A stretch of 64,000 nucleotides of DNA from Lenzites betulinus (lineage: Eukaryota > Basidiomycota > Agaricomycetes > Polyporales > Polyporaceae): assembly GCA_022264855.1 (NCBI GenBank), contig JABYQU010000043.1, forward strand, positions 186,001 through 250,000, read 5' to 3'. Positions 56,837-64,000 of this stretch are shown here, piece by piece. Position 1 is the stretch's first letter, and every line of letters starts with the position of its first letter. Both the position numbers and the translations under genes were made by a program. A model generated the notes under the pieces. That model was not told the origin of the DNA and made no database searches. It saw only the letters and a list, made by a program, of their open reading frames with translations.

Positions 56837-59070
56837 TCACGCGTCGGGAATCTTGACCTTGCTAGGCGCACAGAAGAACTGGTACTTGTCCTCGGTATAC
56901 GGGCGGTATCGTCCCTGCAAGTGCGGCTCCAACGCATTGGTAATGTTGATGGACCCGCGGTAATGGGAAAAGGTATCGAAGCTGTTCTTCCCGGCCCACG
57001 CTCCGTCTGGTAAGTTGTGTTAGCTCCTTTGCGACATGTGCATCACTGCGCATTTGACTTACATCCGGACTCTCCCACACCACCGAACGGAAGCTCGGTC
57101 ACTAAAATATTTGTGAGTCCTTGCGGAGAAACCCTGTAATACATCCAAAACTGACCGGCCAGCTGCATGACCACGTCGTTGAAAACCAGTTCTCCGCTCA
57201 GTGTCTGGTGGATGACTGGAGCAGATGTAAGCAGTGATGCATGCGGAGGTACGTGCGTGCATCTCACATTTGTTCTGGATCTCTTCCTTATCCGTGAACA
57301 AATAGATCACCAGAGGAGAAGATCTAGGCCAATTGGATTAGCAGGCTTCCGTTATATAGCACGCGAGCTTACTTCGAGTTGACGACCCTGATTGCATCGT
57401 CGATGTCCTCCACAGCGACAATCGGGAGGATAGGGCCGAAGATCTCCCTGCACACACGAGCCACAACGGGTGTAAACAGTCAGTCTCTATCCCTCCGGCT
57501 TTTACGGGAATACTCACTCTTCCATAAGCACATCGTCTTCGCCAACGTCCCTCAGCACAGTCGGCGCAAGCCGAATGCCCTCATGGACCTCCCCGCCGAA
57601 GATAGGCTTGCCCTTGGTCCGTTTGAGGAGGTCTACTAGGCGCGCAAGATGCCTCTCGTTGATAATGTTGCTCACGGGGACCGTTCCCGTGAGCGGACTG
57701 TCGCCCTCCGGCCAGAACTGGTGCCACGCCTTTTCAAAGCCCTCCGCGAGCGCGTCCACGCGCGAGCGGGAGACGAGCACGTAGTCCGGCGACACGCACA
57801 GCTGGCCCGCGTTCTGGATCTTCCCATGCAGAATCCGGCGCGCCGCGATGTCGAGGTCCGCGTCGTCCGCGATGACCACGGCAGACTTGCCCCCGAGTTC
57901 GAGCGTAATGGGTGTGAGGTGCTTCGCCGCGGCGGCCGCGACGATGCGCCCGACGGTACCGTTGCCGGTGTAAAGGATGTGCGCCCAGCGGAGATTGAGG
58001 AGGTGCGTCGTCTCAACCACGGCGCCTTGGACGATGGCGAACGCGTCGGGGTCGAGATACCGCGGGAAGAGGTCGGCAAGGAGCTGGGAGGTGGCGGGCA
58101 CGAGCTCGGACGGCTTGATGACAGCCGGGCAGCCTGCGGCAATAGCGCCGATGAAGGGGTTCAGCGTCAGGATGAGAGGGTAGTTCCACGGCCTGTGTAA
58201 AGAAGGTGAGTGATGCCCTATTTCGTGTGCTAGGTTCCCACTGAAAGGGGCACTCCTATTGGTTCCACTGCAGGAAGATATGTTTGCCCTGACGCCGCTA
58301 TTGCACGCGTACAGATATATAGGGTTCGGTGGCCCCCATCTGTTGTGTAAGATGCAGCTTCCGATGACGCTGATGCAGTTACGGCAAACGAAGCTATCAG
58401 GAACCAACCGTTGTGCGCCCTTACGTCCTCATCGAGGTAAAGTCTCGTTAAACCATCAAATAGGCAACGCTGACTGGCCCCGTGGCGACAGCTTCAGCAT
58501 CTCTGGCCTTTGTTTACCACGGCCGAGCGCACTCGACTCGCACATGACCCCGGGCAAACGGTGTGGCGCGCAACCACCGAACCTTGATCCCTGAAACCCC
58601 ACTGACACTAGGCGTGTCCGAGTGGGTTGGACGGGCACACAGACACTCACGCGATGATGAGGGCGACGCCCTTGGGCCCCTTGTAGACGGTGCCGTTCCA
58701 GTTCGCCCGCCATGCCTCCTTGGTCGGACGGGGCTCCGGGGCAGCCCACTCCTCGAGGCTGTCGACCGCGGCGAGCGTAGCCGTTATGGTGGCTGCGATC
58801 TCGGAGACCGTGGCCTCCAAGCGGGGCTTGTTGAGGTCGGTGAGCTGCGCGTCCTCGAGCGCGGTGTGGTTGTCCTGGAGCAACCGTGCAAGCTGGAGGA
58901 GCTGGCGGCGACGGTACGCTAGGGGACGCGTCGTGCCGGCCTGGAACGTCTTCGATAGACGTGCGTAGATCTGCACACGCTGGTCAGTGTCTGGATCCGC
59001 TGGGAAAGGAGGTGCAGCATGCCTCGTCGATCTCGGCTATGGTGTTGTAGGGGTGCGCGGAGGCTGACAT
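56837..59070 (-). CDS. ALDH3-type aldehyde dehydrogenase
   Basis: NAD(P)-dependent oxidation of aldehydes to acids; ALDH3-like enzymes often act on fatty aldehydes. Exons from 5': 59070-59023, 58970-58651, 58192-57518, 57447-57373, 57323-57268, 57215-57156, 57101-57063, 57006-56837 (480 residues, phases agree). Key residues: PWNYPLILTLNP, catalytic Glu in TLELGGKS, catalytic Cys in NAGQLCVSPDY, IFGPILPI, and ELPFGGVGESG. The Q-x-C-V-x-P-D-Y context is typical of the ALDH3 branch. No C-terminal membrane anchor is present, so it is probably soluble. Intron 1 uses a GC donor (GAG|GCATGC) and intron 2 is 458 nt, both unusual here. Confidence 0.93.
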
Positions 59071-60280
59071 GTCTGCAGGTGGGCGAGGGTGGGGAGGAGA
59101 AGGATGCGGATGAGGGTTTCGATTGGCATGACGAGGTAATATAGTGCCGTTAAGCGATCGGACGCTCCCCCAGCGCAGGGCGCCACGGCGGCCATTATTG
59201 CGTGCACCATGGGCAGATCCCTCCCCCGCGATCCTGCTGCAGGCGCCAACCTTCTTCCGGCAGTTCATTTCCCCCAAGAACGTAGCGACACCGGACCTTC
59301 AGGTGCGTGGCTGTGCCCCTTTCTCCTCAGCCATCCTCTGTTCGCCCGAATTGACTAGCCAATATCCAAATTTTACTCTATTCCTCGTAGCTCGTACACA
59401 CTGTCACTTGGTCTGCACGTCCGGCGATCGGCGCTCGTTCGCTGGAGTTGAATCCCGGGCAAATCGGTCATCAGTTCAGGACTGATCTCGATAGTCCCTC
59501 GATGATGTCCAAGGTCTGTCAGAAGGTGCATCCGCGTTCGAGCGCACACGCTGCGCATTGTGCTCATTCCGAATAACACACGCCGCTGGGAGGCTGACAT
59601 GGCGTCGGGCTACCGAGGCTCCCCTTGATTTGTCAAGCCGAGGCCAAGAAGATCATATAAATTGGCTTTCGCATTTGCTTTACACAGCGTATGACTTTCA
59701 GGATGAGAGGAAGCTGCATTTGAGAGGATATCTTGCAACTGCCGCTCAGGAACTCCAGAAAGTCGGGGGTGAATCGGCACTTCTTATCCGCGTAACCGGC
59801 GTACGTGAGCATGCCAAGTTCCCCTTCCGCCTGTCTCACCAGCGTCAGTAGCACAGCAGCTTCGCGAGACATTGACATATGTCAACGGCGTTTTGTGTTA
59901 CGAACACTTCATCAGGACTTGACAAGATACACCAAGACCTCGTCACGCGGTAAGCGCTTCCAGGTAGGACGGATATCATCTCGTTGGTTAAGGATCAGCG
60001 AGTTATCGATCACCGACTCGGAGAGCAGAGTTCTTTACCGGGCCCCCGATGGCCATTCTCAGGCTGCATCAACATGTGCGCCAGGTACTTAGGTACTTAT
60101 GTAAAGTACTTCGGATTGCCAGGGTTCAGGTGAGTCAACGTATCTTCCGAGTCGCCGACCGCGGCACTGCTGTTTTGAGCGTTGATGGTCCGACCGGAAA
60201 GAGTCTGTAGTCCCTGGACGTCGCTCACCGGACACCATCCGTATCATGCTCCCGTATCGCAACCATACTATATATATATC
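59071..60280. other. Region between ALDH3 and RUS genes with a weak candidate gene
   Basis: ALDH3 promoter on the left, 3' end of the RUS gene on the right. Plus-strand segments between about 59190 and 59940 look protein-like (separate entry), but no full model could be made. Confidence 0.4.
59190..59573 (+). other. Candidate unresolved gene, plus strand
   Basis: A frame reading ADPSPAILLQAPTFFRQF...NVATPDLQ ends at a consensus donor (CAG|GTGCGT at 59303). It continues after an acceptor at 59390 with LVHTVTWSARPAIGARSLEL...GHQFRTDLDSPSMMSK. Further on, frames near 59700-59800 (ERKLHLRGYLATAAQELQKV, SALLIRVTG then GTACGT) and 59850-59930 (QQLRETLTYVNGVLCYEHF) also look coding. No in-frame ATG is found upstream of the first segment, although a strong-context ATG at 59209 lies in another frame. 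It may be a real short-exon gene or a decayed one. No family is recognised. Confidence 0.3.
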
Positions 60281-62157
60281 TCATACATGCTTCCGATCCT
60301 CCTCGGCAGCGTCCTCTGTGGTGACCGCAATCGTCACCGGAGAACCGCCCACCAGCACACCTTCCTCCGTCTTCCACCCCGCCGCGCGCGCCGCCTCCAA
60401 GAAGGCCGGAAACCTGCGTGACACCCTCTTGAGTCCCTGGCGGACAACATCAAGCTGATCCTCGAAGCTGCGCTGCAACCACACCAGGCACAATAGGGGG
60501 ACCTCGTGTGCGTGCGCCCATGCTTTCAGATGGTCGTGAGCGCCATGGCCCTCTTTGAGCACGATTACGAAGTGCAGCCGGTCGGGGTTGTACCACATGA
60601 TGTACCTCTCGGCGGCAAATAGCTGGAGGATCGCCGCAACCTGGGCGTCGTTCAGCCGCTCGGGGCCGGTGATGGAGGAAAACGGGGCTCCAAGAGAGCA
60701 GGTAATGTCGCGCCCGGAGAGGAGGCCTCTATCTTGGGGGAAGTGAATACGCGACGCGTCGGTGAAGATACGCTCGCAGCGCGAGACAGACGTAGGGCTG
60801 AATACGACGGGCTTCTGCGTCGTGTTTCCCTCTTCTGCATGATCGTCGTGTGAGCGACCGGATGCACCATTGCCATCGATGGGGGACTCACCATCAAAGC
60901 ACGAGCGAAAGTGCAGCCACGCTATGCTAGCGCGCTGTCGATTGAAGGTGCGCATCGCGATGACGCGTACCGCTGCGACATTGGCCGCCAGGTGGCAGAA
61001 TATGAGGCTGAAGAGAACGACGTAGGTCGCGCGCGCGCTGTGCACATAGTTCAAGACGACAGTTCCGCACTTTAGAGTGTATCCGTATTAACAGCTACAC
61101 CGGGGTATGGGATGGGAGACGACGCACTAGCATGCCCAACAAGGCGAGAACAGTCTCCTTGCTCCCATCTTTCGCGCTGAGATCGCCGACGTCCCCGGGA
61201 CGTTCCCCTGCTGTGGCGAAGTGCACCGTGAGTGCCGCTTTCGAGCCACCTGCGACTGCGCCGCACAGGGAGCGGAAGCCGCCGCTCAAGCAGAGCGCGA
61301 CGACGCGCAGTGGGGAGTCCGTGGCCGGCACGAGAAACGGGTAGCTGGGTGAGAAGGAGAAGTGAGCGAGGTGTGGCGAGAGGGTGTCGCAGATCATCGC
61401 GGTGTCGTTGAGGATGTCTGCGAGGAGCCGGTATGTCTTCGCTTCGGGGTACAGGGAGGTTCCTAGGTAGTATCCGGCAACAATGGCTAGGGTGACGGTA
61501 CTATGATTTAAGATTCTGGGGCAATGAGAGATGCAGGACGCGCGTACTGGTGAGGCGACTGAACGCATCTTGGATGACCGTTAAGAGAATGGCGTTTGTG
61601 GCGGAAGCCGACGCGTTCCCAACGCCATGACCTGTAGCTCAGATGTTTTACCATCCGAAGCGACGGTTGTGACTACGAGACCTATATACCTTGTAGTACC
61701 GCCCTTGATGCGAAGAGACCCGCCAGTGAGCTGCAAAATGCCTGCAGCGCGTTCCAAATCTGATACCTAGCGCGTTGTTCAGTACCATGCCAAACCACGC
61801 GAGAGGATGCACGTCAACATACTGGAGATAGTCTGCACGAGAGCTGTCAATATAAGGACGCAATGGAGAGTACAGCCGGTATGCACGTACCTGAAGAGAC
61901 TGTGTATGGGTATCCTTCGGGAAGGAACACATTGCCCAACAACCGACGCCAGTCGTGAGTACTGCGCGTGGTGCTATGCTTCTGAAGTGTCGCTGATGAG
62001 CTGGCGTGCTTGAGTCGGTCCCCCAAATATACAGAACCTCGTGAGTGCTCTTCTCAATTACAGCATCGCGCGAATGTTTCGGACCTCCACTCGTATATGT
62101 CGCTGTTATCCGACCTGAGCCATCGGTTTCGCGAACGACGTAGCTGGCGGATGGCAT
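60281..62157 (-). CDS. RUS family protein (DUF647)
   Basis: Member of the root-UVB-sensitive family (PF04884), membrane-associated proteins studied in plants and present in fungi and animals; the molecular role is unclear. Exons from 5': 62157-62038, 61981-61891, 61832-61823, 61766-61690, 61631-61548, 61486-61128, 61069-60892, 60834-60281 (450 residues, phases agree). Signatures: NVFLPEGYPYTVSSDYLQYQIW, HGVGNASASATNAILL, YPEAKTYRLLADILNDTAM, SGGFRSLCGAVAGGSKAALT, and HFATAGERPGDVGDLSAKDGS. The C-terminal half has FNRQRASIAWLHF and a more variable region. Exon 3 is only 10 nt. The last intron is 57 nt and keeps frame if retained. Confidence 0.88.
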
Positions 62158-62555
62158 ATTACAGCCTTGTAGAATGAGCCGACAACCACGATCAATAGCA
62201 ACGGCCGAGATGGAAGGCGAGTCTCCTGGAGTCTACGAATCTAATGATATTCTGTTAGCCAGGTCCACTAGACAAGTTGTTACGAGGGACCTGTGGCGGC
62301 TTCGGAGAAGGGAAAACACTTCCTGCACGGCGCTTACACGTATGTAAGATCCAGATCTCGATCGTATGCTTGGCGTCCAAATAGCGACGCGGAGGCGCCC
62401 AAGTGACTGTCTCCTCCTTCATCATCATGAATCTATGTCGTTCATATATGCGCGCGTTGGCCGGGCACGGAAGGCGGGCGATACGTGTACATGTTCTATA
62501 TTATCCTCGTGCATATTGACCTGGTTGCCTACACATAGAAGACGCAGGCCGAGAA
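62158..62555. other. Tandem intergenic gap
   Basis: Promoter of the RUS gene and 3' end of the P450 gene, both minus strand. No coding pattern is seen. Confidence 0.45.
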
Positions 62556-63976
62556 TCAAAACTCATCCTGCCCCGTCGCTCGTCTAATCAATACTGCTGC
62601 CTCCTCGGATCTGGGTCGGATGTCGCATGAAAATGGTGCAGGGTGGCTGCGAGGTGCTGTAAGATTGCCTCCCGGATAACCATAGCAAGCTGGCGCACCT
62701 AATGAACCCACGGAAATCTGCTTCCGGTACGATCTCCTCGGCATTTTCGTCCTTGCTCTTGTTAATTTTGAACAGGTACAACAGTGTTGCGACGCCGATA
62801 AATACAGAGTTCATTGCGAAGAACATGCCGGGGCATATTCTACAGCACGCAGCGGTCAGCTGTGGTCAAAGGAACATGCATACAGCCACATCAGCCATAT
62901 CTCGAGACTTCGACGTACCGTCTGCCGAACCCGAAGCCAATAATTGAAGGGTCTTCATGCCGCTCCAGCACCTTAAGGCTTCCGTCTTCACCGAGGTAGC
63001 GCTCCGGGCGGAACTCCGTAGGTTCCGGGAAGACAGCAGGATCCTGTAGCATCGACCTACATGCGCAGTACCCCCGCGCCGTCAACCACCAAAACTTAGG
63101 CAACACACGCAGTCTTGCGCGCACCAAATATTTGCCCACACCACTGTTCCCTTCTGGATGTACCAACCGCGGTACGCGTCGTCCTGTGTGAGTCGGTGGG
63201 CGAGTCCAAGGGGCACCGCTGGGTTCCACCTGAGGACCTCCAGGACGACCGCGTTCACGAATGGCAGCCGTGCGCGGTCAGCGACTGTTGGAAGACGTGT
63301 CCAGAACGTCCCAATGACGGCATCGAGTTCCTTCTGGGCCCGCTCTTGGACGGCAGGCCATAGTGTCATTGCGAGGATAAGCGCGGTCATCGAGGACGGT
63401 GTCTACATGATGCGTTCCTGTCACATGTCTGAAGGGTAGATGGAGGGATCAGGACTCACAGTGTCTGCGCCGCCTATGCTTACATGAATCAGTCTCGGCA
63501 TGGTGACACTCATTCAGTGGAACGAAGGGAGTCGCACCTGAGTACAACGAGGCTGCCGCCGCCTTGATTAACTCTTCATCCGCGGCAGTCACCTCCCGCT
63601 TCTCTTCGAGGTAACTTGAAGTGAAAGACGAAGGGGCCTTTCCTCTTTCCTATATATCCTCTCAGGTAAGCTGCAACCCTCTCCACAATGCATGACACTG
63701 ACAATTTGCTCCTTCACAAACGCAAATGGGAGATCGTACATCTCGTCCAGGTCCTTACGCATCCTTCGCGCGACGGCTTTGAAACCCCCCTTCGGCAACA
63801 GCCACTCAGGGACATGCCGTAATACAGGGAAATTGTCCACCAGGAACGCGCCTGGCTCGGATGCCTTCGCGAAACCCTGCATGGCAACTTCGACAACCTG
63901 CACGAGCGGGTCCTGGTCTTGGTCCTGAGAGACCTCGTATCCGTACGCCAGACGGAGAATCAACGCGCCCGTCGAT
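62556..63976 (-). CDS. Cytochrome P450, 5' end beyond the window
   Basis: Haem-thiolate monooxygenase, incomplete at its N-terminus. Visible exons, from 5': 63976-63703, 63649-63538, 63473-63460, 63402-63125, 63056-62919, 62839-62699, 62646-62556 (about 349 residues, phases agree). Motifs: I-helix oxygen-binding GGADT, K-helix ExxR in VVLEVLRW, PERF-like EFRPERYL, and haem loop GFGFGRRICPG with the axial Cys. The end DIRPRSEEAAVLI is typical of basidiomycete P450s of the O-methylsterigmatocystin oxidoreductase-like (CYP64-related) group. Substrates of such enzymes vary and cannot be read here. The 14-nt exon 63473-63460 carries the GGADT motif almost alone. The first acceptor (TGTCAG at 63977) suggests more exons to the right. 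Confidence 0.92.
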
Positions 63977-64000
63977 CTGACACCCAGCGATTCAGTATTG

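Overview
This window is nuclear DNA of a filamentous basidiomycete, most likely an Agaricomycete; a wood-decay polypore-type fungus is my guess and the sequence does not settle it. The evidence is dense GC-rich coding sequence, genes cut by many introns of about 47-70 nt (GTRNGT donors, CTRAC-like branch points, YAG acceptors), short intergenic gaps on both strands, and fungal and eukaryotic housekeeping proteins. There is no operon structure, phage, insertion sequence, CRISPR array or rRNA. I built the gene models by hand: exons were joined only where splice sites, reading phase and protein-family continuity agreed.
Layout. 1-2.4 kb: no protein gene, one possible short spliced transcript. 2.4-11.5 kb: bZIP factor (+), proline-rich unknown (-), calcineurin A (-), UNC-50/Gmh1 (-). 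11.8-19.3 kb: large WW-domain protein (+), a 46-residue secreted protein with a CxC...CxC tail (-), a P-loop kinase-like protein with an RG-rich tail (+). 19.6-26 kb: phosphoglucomutase (+), mpaB/rubber-oxygenase-family protein (+), tRNA-Val (+), mitochondrial TPR protein (+). 26-31 kb: two related single-pass membrane proteins (-). 31-36 kb: proteasome ATPase Rpt6 (-) and a short-exon gene for a small nucleotidyltransferase-like protein (-). 36-43.4 kb: mitochondrial Mg channel Mrs2 (+), a third member of the membrane-protein family (+), a conserved-looking multi-pass protein (+). 44-50 kb: an F-box-like gene broken by one TGA (+), and a MOV10/SDE3-type RNA helicase with zinc fingers (+). 50-59 kb: NIPA Mg transporter (-) head-to-head with a 25-exon aminopeptidase P (+), mitochondrial ribosomal S7 (+), ALDH3-type aldehyde dehydrogenase (-). 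59-64 kb: a weak candidate gene, a RUS/DUF647 protein (-), and a cytochrome P450 (-) that runs off the right edge.
The genes are mostly unrelated core functions: signalling, proteolysis, Mg transport, Golgi trafficking, mitochondrial translation. The least familiar content is the three-member family of single-pass membrane proteins (26.1, 29.4 and 39.1 kb). They share an outer C...W-x-YTGP...W(S/T)P domain, a glycine-rich membrane helix and a proline-rich C-terminal tail. Next in interest are the tiny CxC secreted protein, a cluster of micro-exons and GC-AG introns, and the helicase, which has an architecture used in RNA silencing.
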